DNA of 64,000 nt from Euptelea pleiosperma (GCA_035048495.1 CM068540.1:5936829-6000828), one strand, 5' to 3'; counted from the stretch's first letter, positions 10,153 to 22,429 are shown. The notes: generated from the sequence alone by a model not told the origin. Made by a program: numbers and translations.

Positions 10153-10424
10153 GTGCATGTGTACCGTGTACCAATCCATGTCTTTCACTACATACTATTG
10201 AGTTTATGTAATGGCACACGTGGAATTGAATAATGCTTCCATCTATGATCAACATGGGTTTCTTTGGGAACATCATTTTTTCACGATCTAAACCACCCTT
10301 AGTCTAGTTTAGGGCTAGCTGGTCCTTAATTGGATTATCCGAATCCACGCCCCCAGAAGGCTTGTCCTGGGAGCCTGTCAAAAAAGGCATGTCCTAAGAC
10401 CCGACCCTTTATGAATTACAACTC

Positions 10425-10893
10425 ACATATTCACTATTTTATATGAACTAACTAATTTTTTTGTCATGCATTATTTTTAAGAAGGAAGAGGTTTCGATCG
10501 AGAACTAAATTTTTTCACATAAATTTTCACCCAAGCTCTTGGACGTGGATTCCTAAAATCCAATGGTGGTTTTCCTTTGGCAAAAGTGAATGCCAACTCA
10601 ACACTGTAAACCACCGTTGGATTCTCCGGATCCACAGACATGATTTTCGGTGAAAATTTATGTCCAAAAATTTAGGTTCGCAGTTTAAATTATTTTTGTT
10701 GAAAGGAATATGGCACTCTCATGCCGTCCAGAAGAGAGTAATCATTGCAATCATCCTCACAATTGAATGATCGTTGAGATTTGTATAGGGTGAATTCCGA
10801 TGACCACCATTGGTCTGGACAAAAGGAGTACAATAGGAACCACTACTACCAGGGAAGAAAGAAACTACTCTGCCTTGTAAAAAACGGAAAATG
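10425..10893. repeat. 3' flank of carboxylesterase copy 2, duplicated at 25965-26425
   Basis: TATATGAACTAACTAATTT, CATAAATTTTCACCCAAG, GCAAAAGTGAATGCCAACTC, GGAATATGGCACTC and AAAAGGAGTACAATAGGAAC appear in the same order in both places. The block is the downstream part of the duplicated unit. It is also distantly related to the roughly 330-bp tandem unit at 52782-54757. Confidence 0.75.
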
Positions 10894-11238
10894 GAGTAGA
10901 ACTTTGCTGACCGCCACAATATGAGCCACGTGGCATATTCTTAGAGATTTCTAACGGCATGGATGTTTTGTCCAACCCTAGATAGACATACAGACCAAAA
11001 TTTAACATGATTAGTGATTTCTAAGCATTGGATTGTAGTCATTTTGATGGTATTAATTTTTAACCGTGCAATTTGAGCGTTATTGACCATTATTTGGGAT
11101 ACAAAGATCCAAAGGTTTGAAATCACTAATCAAGCTGGTTTTGTTTTGTAGGTCCATACCGGGATGGGCCAAACATCCATACGGTCATTGTCCTCTATGA
11201 GTGTGCCACATGGCTCTTGTTATGGTACGTCAGCATTC
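10894..11238. mobile_element. Fold-back MITE in 3' flank of copy 2
   Basis: Starts GAGTAGAACTTTGCTGAC and has palindromic arms with the family words GCCACGTGGCAT and GCCACATGGC. The flanks CGGAAAATG and AAGAAAATG agree at 7 of 9 bases, as expected for a worn 9-bp target duplication. The same insertion is present in the duplicated block near 26425, so it predates the duplication. Confidence 0.6.
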
Positions 11239-11359
11239 AAGAAAATGCTATCCCAAGTGGATAACCGAACAAAAAAAGTAGGCGGTTGACGCTACTAACC
11301 ATTGGATTCAAGAGTTTCACGGTCCACTAGGCAGCAACTGTAAAGGACGTGCGGTAGCC

Positions 11360-11475
11360 ATGGTTCGAAGCTGTAGAGGCCTTGTTGGAGCCTTTGCAGA
11401 AGGCCTCGGTATTACTACAGCCCTTCAAGCTGACTTTTGGCGATTATTGCTGGCATTGACATTGGCTGTAAAAGA
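11360..11475 (+). pseudogene. LINE-type RNase H fragment
   Basis: The frame reads GAFAEGLGITTALQAD followed by FWRLLLALTLA. This matches the pattern of the RNase H domain carried by plant LINE retrotransposons (a reverse-transcriptase-associated RNase H), where a G-F-AEGLG-T-Q-AE-ALL pattern recurs. Only about 40 codons survive. The identification is from memory of the family pattern. Confidence 0.45.
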
Positions 11476-11634
11476 AATCTCCCTGTTTTTGCCGTGTAGC
11501 CATTATTTTGACCACCTTAGCGGACACGTCAAGAAACCTTTTCTCTGGCAAAAATTCCTGCCTGGAGCAACACTTACTCCAAGTTGCCTTTTGTATGACA
11601 AGTGAACAAAAAACTATGCTGTTGAGGCCATTAA

Positions 11635-11965
11635 CCGTTGGATTCTGGAGATCCACGCAGTTGTTGCCTCGTAGACCTTAGATCTCTTGAATCCAATGGT
11701 CAAATGGCCTCAAACCGCACATTTTCTTCATCCGGTGGAAGTGCACGGAAGGGTAACCGATGAGCAAATTTTTGTTTCAGGGTACCCGGAGGGAGCGAAG
11801 GCGGAATCGTGTTTAGCAATTAGCATAGTCGATCAAATCTCGAATACCATTCAACGGTCTGGATCTAGCGATGACTATAATACTCCGTCTGAGGAGTTAT
11901 CCCCCTCGTACACGGAATGGGTGGTTGATGACGGAAAAGTATGAAGTAATGAGTAAGAAATTTGA
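11635..11965. repeat. Start of duplicated unit B (matches 6535 and 7280 region)
   Basis: Carries the same ordered words as unit A (GTTGTTGCCTCGTAGA, CCGATGAGCAAATTTTTG, CAGGGTACCCGGAG, GACGGAAAAGTATGAA). Unit A has about 500 extra bases between two of these anchors, so the units differ by several indels. Confidence 0.65.
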
Positions 11966-11999
11966 CGAAGGCCGGACGTCGGTCGTTAGCGTTGATGAT

Positions 12000-12545
12000 G
12001 GACCAGAGTATGAGCCACGTGGCACATTATTAGAGATGGCTAACCATTTGATGTTTGCCCAACCCTAGGAGGACCTACAGACCAAAATTTAGTATGATTA
12101 GTGATTTGATTTCTAGTACAGACCAAAAATTGGAATTGGAGTATTATTTGGAGTACAAAGATCCAAAGGTTTGGAATCACTAATCAGGCTCACTTTTGGT
12201 ATGTAGGTCCACCCAGTAGTGAAGTCAAGGAACCCTCAAATTTCAATTTTTGTAAATCCCTAGGTGGTCTATAGTTCGAGCCAGTGCAACACTCTCACGT
12301 CAACTTCAATGTTTGGCCCATCCCTAAGTGGACAACATGTAGAGTATTTGCCACGTGCAACACTCTTAGAGACCACTCATGACCTCATGGATGTTTGGCC
12401 CATACCTAGGTGGACCTATACATACCAAATTTATGTTTGAATCCAACGATTAAAAATATTCTCATGACAAGTGTCAAATTCAACGGTTAGAAATCACTAA
12501 TCATCAGGCTGGTTTTTGGTCTGTGGGTCCACCGAGGGATGTGCT
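12000..12545. repeat. Two broken fold-back MITE copies in tandem
   Basis: ATGAGCCACGTGGCACATT at 12010 and GGAATCACTAATCAGGC at 12172 belong to one copy. ACACTCTTAGAGACC near 12370, GTTTGGCCCATACCTAGG near 12400 and AATCATCAGGCTGG near 12505 belong to another. Neither shows complete ends. Confidence 0.5.
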
Positions 12546-12854
12546 AAACTTTCATTCATATATATAATACATTGAATTAGTGGATACAGAACCAATCCAA
12601 TAGCTTAAGGTCCATTCCCGATCCACGACCCAAAAACCTATTGCATCGGATCATGAGTCACCCGTTGAGTTGACAGCCTACCTTGTCATGCACCCAATAT
12701 TAATGTTATGGGATGGAAATCGGGTCGGCCCGATCAATGCACAGAGTCACAGACTAACTTTACGAGTCTCCAACTTTTGAATAGAAAAGATTTGAATTTT
12801 AAAGCTTCTAACATCGAACATGACACGTTCACATCAAAAAAGCCTTCCATCCAC

Positions 12855-12862
12855 TATAAATA
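12855..12862 (+). promoter_or_regulatory. Relic TATA box of the dead carboxylesterase
   Basis: TATAAATA in the same context (CATCCACTATAAATAGAA) as the box of copy 2, 47 bases before the former start codon. The promoter appears less damaged than the coding region. Confidence 0.6.
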
Positions 12863-12901
12863 GAAACCGAAGCCATGGTTGCTTTGTAACAATCGATAAA
12901 C

Positions 12902-14821
12902 ATGGTTCTCGAGAAGGTAGCCGGTGGACGAGTTGCGCGGCCGGCTCCGCCTCTACGATGATGGCTCCGTCGATCGCATCTGGACCGGACCACCTGAATT
13001 TGAGTTCATGGCCAAGCCTGTTCCCCCTCACGGTGGATACGTCGACGGGGTCGCTACTCGGGATGTAACCATTGACCCGAATTCGGGTCTCTCAGTCCGG
13101 ATTTACATCCCTGAAATGAAACCCGAGGATGAATCGAAGCTGCCCGTCATCTTTCATTTTCACGGCGGCGGATTCTGCATCACCGAAGCCGATTAATTGG
13201 TACATGTACTACCAGGGCTTCACACGTACGCTCGGCTCGAGCCATTTGTGTATCTGTCCTTGATATGCGGCTCGCCCCCGAACACCAGCTCCCTGGCTCC
13301 GATCTGTTACTCCGTCCTCCTCTGGCTCCGATCTGTGGCTCGAGCTGAGTTGGCTGACCCATGGCTTGAAGCCCATGCAGACTTCAAACGAGTCTTCTTC
13401 ATAGGTGATACTTGTGGGTACCAAAAATAGGATATCCGTGCAAAAGGTCAGGATGATGACACGTGGACCGAGACCGGGACCAACTTGGTTGCCCAAGGCC
13501 GGGTCCAACATGGCTGTTTGAGACCGAGACCAACCTGGCTGTCCGAGACCAAGATCAGAGTAAACAACCGAGACCGGGACCAGCTTGGTTGCCCGAGGCC
13601 GGGACCAATATGGCTGTCCGAGGCCGAGATCAGTTGGCGACCGAGATCGAGAATTGAGATGAACGGTGCAAGTCGGCAAATCCACAGGGCAGGTAATCAT
13701 CACCAAGTCACATATCCATCACTGATGGACATGGATTGATGGGACCTCGCAGGAGTAGGTAGTTATCCATGTCAATGGGCATAATAGTCGGCAGCATGCC
13801 GTCCAGAATGATGAGATTACTGACAACCGTCACTGACAGGGAGAGAGGCAGATTGGCTGTGTCAGTTGGGACAGTCTGTGCCAGAGGAAATGTATACTCC
13901 AGAGGAAGTGTATAACAGGAGCAACCGACACGTCAGTAGAGGAAACGCCTATAAATAGGAGGAGATGGGCACATTAATGGGTATTGAATTTCTGAGCCAG
14001 AACTCTGTCAAATTACCTTGAGAATTTATTGCTAACTTGATTGTTGGAGGCTCTATCAGTGAGATCCCCTCCCCGGCTCTCGTCTACGATTCCATTGGCA
14101 AGGGTTTTTGCAGGGTTCACGGAGTTCTCGGCTCGAAAGCAGATTACTCGGCTAGGAGGCAGACTCCTCGGATTGAGGTGGCGGAGACCCCAGAACAGTG
14201 CATGACTCCTCGGCTAGACTGGGCTGGATCATATACGAGACCGACTAGTCACCAGAAGCACGAAGGCATTAGTCTACACTAACCCTTTGGGGGCGTGTGG
14301 GATTTTCCCCCCGCAATAATGCTGGAGGGAACATTGTGCACGAGGTAGCCGCACGTGCAGAAAACAAAGAATTGGACTCAATTCGGTTAGTTGGCGGTGT
14401 GCCTCTCCACTCAGGTTTCGTCTGAGTTGAGCGTAACAAGTCCGAGTTGGAGCTAAAATCTGATTCGCCCTCCCTAACACTCGACATGGTAGACAAATTC
14501 TTGGCAATGACACTGCTACTTGGCAGTACTAAGGACCATATGTTCACATGCCTTATGGGGTTTGCGACTCCACCACTTGAGGGGTTGAAGCTGCCACCCT
14601 TCCTGGTGGCGGTGGCAGATAAGGATTTGATGCGGGACACCCAACTAGAATACTGTGAGGCAATGAAGAAATCAGGGAAGGACGTGGAGGTGTTGATGAT
14701 CAGCTAGGGTGTTAGCCATTGCTTTTACTTTAACAAGATCGAGGTTGACTCAGACCTAGACACGCCAGCCCAGACTAATCTCCTGATCGCTGGGATGACA
14801 GACTTCATCAAGCGGCATTGA
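12902..14821 (+). pseudogene. Carboxylesterase pseudogene split by a solo LTR
   Basis: Aligns with copy 2 from the start codon at 12902 to the final KRH codons, but is broken many times. Seen: one extra base within the first 15 codons; a short insertion making a TAA at 13193-13195, just after the SEAD codons; small deletions and a duplicated stretch between about 13220 and 13330; a 902-bp insertion at 13413-14314; a TGA at 14423-14425 where copy 2 has an Arg codon; and a TAG at 14705-14707 where copy 2 has Gln. The HGGG codons survive. The insertion splits the nucleophile elbow: without it the exon would read GDTAGG rather than GDSSGG, so the serine codon is altered as well. Its promoter and 3' flank are shared with copy 2. 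Confidence 0.92.
13413..14314 (+). mobile_element. Solo LTR (902 bp) in the carboxylesterase pseudogene
   Basis: Starts TGTGGG and ends CCCGCA, giving the TG...CA ends of an LTR. Flanks are ATACT (13408-13412) and ATAAT (14315-14319), a 5-bp target duplication with one mismatch. A TATA box (TATAAATA) sits at 13950-13957, followed by TAACTTGATTGTTGGAGGC, a run I associate with Ty3/gypsy-type LTRs. Positions 13465-13640 hold about six imperfect units of GACCGAGACCGGGACCAAC type. No internal retrotransposon sequence remains. Confidence 0.8.
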
Positions 14822-14834
14822 GTGCATGTGTACC

Positions 14835-15344
14835 TAGGGCTGTCATAGGATACTATTTAGATATAATTCAAGCATATCCGAATCTGAATACGAAAAAATC
14901 CGATATCCGAATCCGGTTCGATATTCGACGGATATTCTAAATCAATATTAGAATTTGAATCCGATTAACTTATCGGATATCTGATAATATCCAATCCAAA
15001 AATTGGATATATATAATATATTATTATATTTACACAATAGTAAATATGTATGTAAAATAATTATAAATATTATATTTATATATAATAAATATTATTATAT
15101 TATTAGAATAAATATTATTTAATATGATAAATATAATATATTCTATTTATTATAAATATAATTATTAAATAATATATCGGATCGGATATTATTGAATCAA
15201 ATATATAAATATCCAAATCCGTATCCGAAAACTATTCAAATATTAAAATGATATCTGAAACCAAATCCGATATCAAATTTTTTTGGATAATATTCGATTT
15301 TTCGAATACGGATTCGAATTTTTGACTATCCATTGACATCCTTA
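14835..15344. mobile_element. hAT-type MITE, 510 bp, AT-rich
   Basis: Terminal repeats are TAGGGCTGTCA and TGACATCCTTA. An exact 8-bp direct repeat TGTGTACC lies at 14827-14834 and 15345-15352. The interior carries repeated CGGATAT and TATCCGAAT words and a very AT-rich centre (15000-15180). It interrupts the 3' flank of the dead carboxylesterase: sequence shared with copy 2 resumes right after it. Confidence 0.85.
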
Positions 15345-15454
15345 TGTGTACCATTCCCCAATTAATGCATGTCTTTCACCATATGTTATTGAGTTTATGT
15401 AATGGCCACACATGGTTGAACGATGGTTCCATCTATAATGAGCATGGGCGTGTT

Positions 15455-15520
15455 TGGGAATATATATATGTATATATATATATGTATATATATGTATATA
15501 TATGTATATATATATATTTA
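15455..15520. repeat. TA/TATG microsatellite
   Basis: Run of ATATATATGTATATATATA units in the 3' flank of the pseudogene. It is a simple repeat with no other content. Confidence 0.7.
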
Positions 15521-16945
15521 GGATCTAGCCCAACCTTAGTTTAATTAGTTTAGGACTAGTCCTTAAATGGGGAGCTGTCAATCTTGAACTGGTTCTAATT
15601 TTCATATTGTTTGGTTAATAGTGTTGTGTATTTTGGCTCTTATTTGTAAGTTGTTTTGTTGACATTTATTCAGTCCATACATGGTTTTACTATATTCTAT
15701 ATTAGAGAAAGAAAGAACCACACCCTCAACTTTGGAAGTTTAAAGGTAAAAATTCTAAAAGTGCCCTTTTGCCCACCATGAAATAAAATCTATACCTTTT
15801 TGCCCACCCTAAAACTTTGAAATTATATCACTACAACAAAAATGCCTATTTGCAACGGGTAAATTTTTAATTTTGCAACGGTTTTAGACCGTTTCACATT
15901 TGAAACGTTTCATAACCATTTCAAACATTTAAAACGGTCCATAACCATTTCAGACTAAAAAAATACTGTTGTTAAATATAATTTATATGAATTTGATAAA
16001 CACACATGGTTTGCAACGGTTTAAACCGTTGTAAAACAATTGTTAGAACCACTTCAAGTGATTTGAAATGGCTCTAGCTTGATGTTGCAACGGTTTGAAA
16101 CCGTTCTGAATTTGTTATATCGATAAAAAAAATTAGGCGCGCTTGCAAACAATACTTTCTATTCGACTTAAAAGCCCTAAATGACCAAAAGGATGTCATT
16201 TTTCTCTCTACTCCATCGACTCAAATTGTTCTCATCTCTCTCTCTCTCTGCTCGTGTGAGGGATTGATCTCCTCCATTTCCCCCGACGTTGATTCGTCGA
16301 TCTCATTGTTTCCGATGCCGATGCCATTGCTTCTGACGGCGATCATCGAATTCTCACGATGTCTCTTTTCTCTCTCTCTCTCTGATCTGATCTGATCCTA
16401 CCCTAAACTCTAGCTCTCTCTCGCCGTGAATGCCATGGACATCCCCATTACCTGAGCTCTCACTCTCGCCGTGAATGTCATCTCCCTCACCATCACCAGT
16501 ATGGATCTCCCCTCTCTCTTTCTCTCTTTTAAGTTTTAGGGTTTCAGGGTTGGATGATTTATTACATAGGATCTGTTTGCATGTTAGGGATTCAAAGATT
16601 CAATCAAGCTTTAATAGCTCTGTAAGTTTTATTTCCATGGACAACCGTGTGTTAACCTTCTTGATTTGGTTTCTCTTAATCATCTTGATTTTATTTCTAG
16701 TTCTTCTATGATTTCTCATATATATTTGGGTTTGATTCGAGCTCGTAATAGGTTTCTACTGAGGTTGGGCTTTTTAGGGTTCTCGAAATCTGATTTTAGA
16801 ATATGTATGTTTGCATGTTATGGTTTAGGTCAAGCATAACTGTCAATATGTTAGGGTTTTTGAACTCTTTTCTTTGCAGATTATTCAAGTTGATGCATTT
16901 TGTGATGAATGCCTACGATAAATAGAGATTAGGGTGGTTGTATGG

Positions 16946-19683
16946 TGAAACTTGGGTTTTTCCGATCGTTGGACGGAAACCCGTAATTTTAACACATTTT
17001 TAATTATCCGAGACTTTTAACCTGTAAAAGGAGCAGTTTTGCACAGTGGCTCGTGTCGGATGTCGATCCGCACTCAGGATTAGTCGGATTAGCACACTAA
17101 TGAACATATAAAATGATAGGAAAATTGCAGAGAATGTAACACAACCACACTTAAACCAACTTCATTTAATCGAACATGTTTCTTATAATAAAAATCAAAC
17201 TAAAATAGCTAAACTAGAAAGAAAAATAAAAAGAATTCTTGAGAGAGAAAATACAGAGAGAGAAGTACTAGAGAGAGAAAACTTAGAGAGAGAATATGTA
17301 GAGAGATAAAGAAGAAATCTACCAAAAACTAGAGAAAGAAAATGAGGGTAAGAGAGAAAATAACATGAAAATATAGAGAGAGGAAATGAGCCTAGAGAGA
17401 AAGAGAGTGAAGAGAGAGAAAGAGAAAAGAGAGTAAGGGTAAGAGAAAAATTGGGAGGTAAAGAGAGAAAGAGGAGAGAGAAGAAGGATTACCTTGAGAT
17501 GTTTACCGTGATCGGCCAAAAGATGACCCAGAGGTTTGGCCTAGTGGTGCGATCCAATGGTTGCCGGAGGTGTGTGGTGTGGCCGGAGTAGTTGGCCATG
17601 AAGGATGGCTAGTTGCACCGGTATGCATAGTGGAGAGGGGGAGAAGATGATGATGAACCAAAGGCGGTTCAGATCCCCAAAGGGCGTGTACCAGCAGGTG
17701 GGGACGAAGCACTATGTGCAGTCCGTGTGGAAGGGAGGCGCTGCTGGTGAGGACTGCAGGTGCAAGATGGTGGTGGCAAAGACGGTTTCAGGTTGTCTTC
17801 CGGTCGAGGTACAGACCCAAACCCATTGGCACTTGCAGGTGTGGTGGCTGAGGTAGGAACGTGAGGTGAAGTAGAGAAGAGCATTGTCGGAGTTGCTGTT
17901 GATGAGGGAGGAGGCGGAGCAAGGTGAAACTGTGGAGGAGCTTCCACGTCCTGGAGAAGAAGCTTGTAGGTTGTAGGCTCTCTTGGCCGGCAAAAGAGGA
18001 GCAACAGGTGCAGGTGAGGGCCTGAAAACAGAGTTGCAGGCTGGTTCGGTGGGTTGCAGGTCTTGCAACCAGCCAGGGGAGAAAATGGTCAAGATTCAGA
18101 CCGTGAGTTTCCACGGTTTCTTCAAACCGTCTGGGAAATGAACGCTTGACCTGTGGAGGGAGCAAGCAGAAGGAAGAGAAGGGGGTTAGGATAGGGGAAT
18201 GAGAGCAGAAGAGAAGAGGAGGAAGAAGACTGGAGTGCAACAAGCGGAGGTTTTTAACGGAGAAGAAGACGGTGAAGTAGAAGAAGAGGAGAAGAAGAAG
18301 AGGAGAAGGAGAAGGAAGAAGAGAAGGAAGAAGGAGAGGGGGAAGAGGGGGAGAAGAGATTGTTACAGAGTTCGCCTGCGTTAATGGAGTTCGCCGGCGA
18401 TTCTATTTTTCTCTCTCTTATTTTTATAAAGGAGAGAACGACAGTGGCTTGAGGTAGTTTGCTGACCAGCGGAGAGGCAGCAAGGGGTTGCTACACGGCT
18501 GGCAGCAACCACCATGTTGAGGAGAGGGTAGCACGTTGGAGAGGTTGACGTGGTGTTGCAGACCTACTGGAGTTGCTGGTCTGCCCGGAGAGAACAGAGG
18601 ACGGTGGTGGCTGCTTGGGTTGAGAAGAAGAAGAAGAAGAACAAAATGGGGGTCATCGGAGTTAGCTCGCCGGAGAAGGACGATTAGTTTTTAGAAGGGG
18701 GAGGGAACCGCCTTTGACGTGGGGAGAATGGGGTTCTTATAAGGGTAGGGTTAGCATGGCTTAGGGTGCGTTTGGTTGGCAAGTAAAAAAATGCATTTTT
18801 TTTTACTTTATCAAACATGCCTGGGGGTTTTGAATTGGGGCTAAGTGATGCGGGGCCTCTGATGAACATGAGGTGATCGTTAGGCCATCTAATGATGAGA
18901 TAGGATGATTAAGAGAGTGGAATGATGGAGATCAGGTGATCAATCAATCGATCGGATGATCGCTAGGTTGATCAGATGATGAATAATCGGATGGTCAGAT
19001 GGTGAATCAAATGGCGATCGAACGGTGGATTTGATGGATGCTGGTGATGACTCAAGGGGAGAGAGTTGGTTAGAGTTAGGAGAGAGAAAATTAGGATTTT
19101 AGAGAGAGAAGAGAGAATTAGGGGGATGAGAGAGAAAATATCAAAAAATAGAGAGAAAAGCACTGGCAGAGGGTCTGGAACCCTAGTCTTCACTATGTCC
19201 CTCCTCACGCTTCACCAGTAGAGTAGACCATCATTTCTTGTCAATTCATGCGGCTTTAAATGCTTTGGTCCATCTCTTGGTCATCGGCTCTCCCGCTCTC
19301 TTCGTTCTTTAGGCCGGCTCTTCAGTCCTCTTGTTCAGTTCGTATTTGGCCCATATCTTCTAGTTATAGCCTGTGGGCTCTTTAAGCTTTGATAATGAGC
19401 TTTTATGATCAATGTGGGCCCGCAAGTCTCGAGAATCATCCAATCGGGGTTTCCTGCGACAGAAGAAGCGCGTAATGAGACTTAATCAGAATGACTTTAT
19501 ATCTAGACTTCCGAAAATATGTTTAATGCATGCAAATATACCATTTTGTCCAGAAAATTATATTTTACGTAACAGAAGAGACTCTTACATAGAAAAGTGG
19601 ATAAATAGAGCAGTTTTACGTAAGAGAGTGTGATAATGCTAGAAAGATAGTTGTTTTAAATAAGCACTTTTGAGCGAATATCA
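16946..19683 (-). mobile_element. Solo LTR, 2.7 kb (family L, copy 1)
   Basis: Plus-strand ends are TGAAACTTGGG and GCGAATATCA, with an exact 5-bp target duplication TATGG at 16941-16945 and 19684-19688. The flanking duplication directly brackets a single LTR, so the rest of the retrotransposon was lost, presumably by LTR-LTR recombination. On the minus strand it begins TGATATTCGCTC. Candidate TATA sequences lie near 18745 or 18427, which makes minus the likely sense strand. GAGAGAGAAA runs fill 17225-17480, and GAAGAAGAGG runs fill 18190-18360. Open frames in it look fortuitous. Confidence 0.8.
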
Positions 19684-20265
19684 TATGGCATTGGTTTTGC
19701 TTTAAACTTTACTTGGAAAAGTATAAGAAATTCACAGTATTGGGATTCTTGAACCTCTATGGAGTGAAATTTTTTATGTTGTTTATTTGAAATTTGTTGG
19801 CATTTCTTTATTTTTATTGCTTATCCATGGAGTGTGACATTACAGATTAATGACCAATGTGAGTCTATTCATGTACCTGCCCATCTTATTCACCTTGCTT
19901 TGATTTTTTGAAAATCAAAACTGACAACCCATTTTCATAGCAAACTAGGATCCTCAAGGTTCCAGTTGATCTTTGGGATTAAGCCATAAATCCCTATTTA
20001 TTTGGTAGGCCACAAACATACATCAAGAACAGACTGGATTGGTTTGATAAAGAGACACCAAGGAAGGATCCTGTATACAAGGGACTTGAGTGATCTATTT
20101 TTTCTCAGTTTAGTGGCTAAACTTTAACACTACCCGCCATAACAACATAAGAACCACTCATTGACGTTGGTTGTGATGCAAGTCTACTATAGGGATAGTT
20201 GACCCCTGAAATATTACAACCTTAGACTTTCGCTATAAAACAAAAACAAAAACATACTTTTGACT
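19684..20265. other. CACTA-internal DNA, unassigned
   Basis: AT-rich sequence between the LTR at 16946-19683 and the coding relic at 20270. I see no motif, terminal repeat or conserved frame in it. Confidence 0.3.
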
Positions 20266-20269
20266 TTTC

Positions 20270-21330
20270 ATTTAGTTAGACTAAATTCTGGTTTGTCATT
20301 TTACCTCTTCCCTTAGATCATACTTTTAATTGTCGTCCATCACTACACCCTCTTTCTCCAAGTTATAACTTCCATCATACCTAGTGATCATGTGATTCTT
20401 GCCATTCTTGTCATGTTTCTCAAAAAGGGAAGACAAGAAATTAATTCTCCCTTTTAGTAGTTTGTGTGAAAAGGTGAAAGCTTCTCATTGACTGACCTAA
20501 AATTGAAGCTTGGTTAATGTAGGTATTACTGTAAAGTAAACTAAATTGTTTGCGAAGTTAATTTCTACTAATCCTAAACATGCTTTATCAAAATTGCTAC
20601 GCCTATCATTTATTAAATAATAAAGTCTATTTATTCATCTTTTTTTTGCAATCCTACTATTTTAACTTGAAAATGCTAATGTCATGTAGTTATATTTCTT
20701 CATGTAAGGTTTTAACTGTTATGCTGTGAATGGTTGAAAAATCTATCTGTCCATATATTGTTGACCTATTTTGTTCTATTTTTACTATCATATGGTGATC
20801 TCCTATTGGTTTTAATCCGTCTATAAAAATATTTGTGAAATTAACTTTTGAAAGTTTCTAGTTATCTAATGATTCTTGTACTATATCCCAATCTATTGGT
20901 ATGCTATCTTTATTCCTAAAGTTTTGCCTAAAGGTAAATGTCCAATTTCTAACTGTGTTATACGTTAATGTTTGTTGATTGCTTTCTAAATCTGTTCATT
21001 TTTTCTTCAGATGGTCTCTTCCTATTCTGCTTATACTTGGTTTTCCTCTAAAATTTTGCTTATCTAATCCATCATTAACTGTTCTACTATTGGTAGTACT
21101 TATTATACTACTTGCTTGTCCTAAAATAAATTTACATGTAGGTAATGTGCCAAAGTCCTAAGTCTAGATTCTAATCCTGTGAGCAGCTGGGTGATATCAT
21201 CTTCTATTGGTTTTGTTCCTTTAAAAATCCTTGAATGCTATCTGTGACTTCTAACTTTGTGGCTAAAATATTGGTGTTTTTAATTATTCCGAGACTTGCT
21301 TTTACTGTTGTTTTTATCCTAATTTAGCTT
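20270..21330 (-). pseudogene. Broken minus-strand coding relic, possibly pararetroviral
   Basis: On the minus strand long stretches read as good protein, interrupted by stops and frame changes. One runs about 100 codons (from about 20960 down to 20690) with a single internal stop near 20866; another lies near 20580-20500. The amino-acid composition (many K, N, D, E and I with a plausible hydrophobic pattern) argues for real coding ancestry. The piece near 20530 has a G-x-N-x-V-x-F-x-P pattern that recalls the movement-protein superfamily of Caulimoviridae. That is a weak resemblance only. It could instead be another retroelement or a captured host exon. Confidence 0.3.
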
Positions 21331-21459
21331 GATTCTTTTAGATCTTGCTTCTTAAGTTCTATAATTTCTTGATCTATTAAGTTTGTTGAATCTAAGATGT
21401 TTAAGAATTTGCTGTTTTACTTCTGCTATGCATTCGTTAAATTATTTTACTAACTTTTC

Positions 21460-22429
21460 TAGGTACAAATAGAGGTAACAAACAGATAGTTCAAGAAGTA
21501 TGAGAAATTAGAAAGAGCATCAGATAGTAAAGGAAAGCCCTAAGGTTAAATATATGATAGATACGGTTTAAGTTCTTTAAGAAATCCCTAAGCATGAGAA
21601 ATCAGTTGTCCATTCAAATATGATCCCTCCCAAAGAACAACCAAGTTTGAGTTCTTTAAAAGATAGGCAAATCCAAGAAGAGGCATTTGATAAGAACCCC
21701 AGAGATACATGTGATTTCTGGAAATCTTTCAAATACTTTGTAGGCACAATAGATCCCTCTAGGTATGGGCTTTTTTGAATCTCTATATCTCTCTCATTTT
21801 TTTAAATCACAATACTATCTTTTGATTTGCTTGTTTGAGCTCAATCAATGTGTTCGGAGCTGTTATACATTTACAAAACTTTTTTTGTTGATTAATACTT
21901 CTTTTGACCATGCTTAAAAGAATGCAGTAGAGTGGATGTTAGGATAATTTGGTTGGATCAATGTTCGATCTTGGAGATCGATCTCATAGGCAGGACTCAT
22001 CAATGCAGGGGTTACAACTCCTTTGCATGTTTGCTAGAAAACCCTATGACACAAATCAAAGATGCAGTGAAACTGCAAGATCTTTTCCATGTGGTCAGAG
22101 AGGATCAACTGGTTATTGTATAAGTAGTTTTGATGCACTTGGTTGAGTAAAAGTGCGATAGTATTAGATGTTTTCATTACACAATTATACATAGTTGGAG
22201 AAATGTGAGCCTCAGAACTAGGAGATCTCTACTTACCAAAAAAAAAAACTAGGAGATCTCTGAGGTCCCACTGCATTGAGGCTTTGTTCCTTATGCGCCT
22301 ATTCTGCAGGCCTCCAAGCCCCTTCATGGTGCATTTTCATTTCTTTAATAATACTCATCCACATATAGGGAAAAAGGAAAAAAGATACAGGGGTAATTGA
22401 AAGTAGAATTTTTCTGCGTTGTTGGTTAC
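21460..22429. other. CACTA-internal DNA with a short open frame, unassigned
   Basis: Contains an ATG-started 63-codon frame (21932-22123) in locally GC-richer DNA. I recognise no domain in it. It may be a captured gene fragment, which CACTA elements often carry. The word ACTAGGAGATCTCT occurs twice near 22218 and 22247. Nothing else is evident. Confidence 0.25.

Noticed and set aside
17669..18243. Overlapping Ser/Pro/Leu-rich minus-strand frames in the first family L LTR
   Set aside because: Three frames are open at once in low-complexity GA/CT-rich DNA, which is typical of chance. The corresponding region in the second LTR copy does not keep the same protein.
18199..18384. Lys/Glu/Arg-rich 61-codon frame
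   Set aside because: It is a translation of a GAAGAAGAGG simple repeat inside an LTR.
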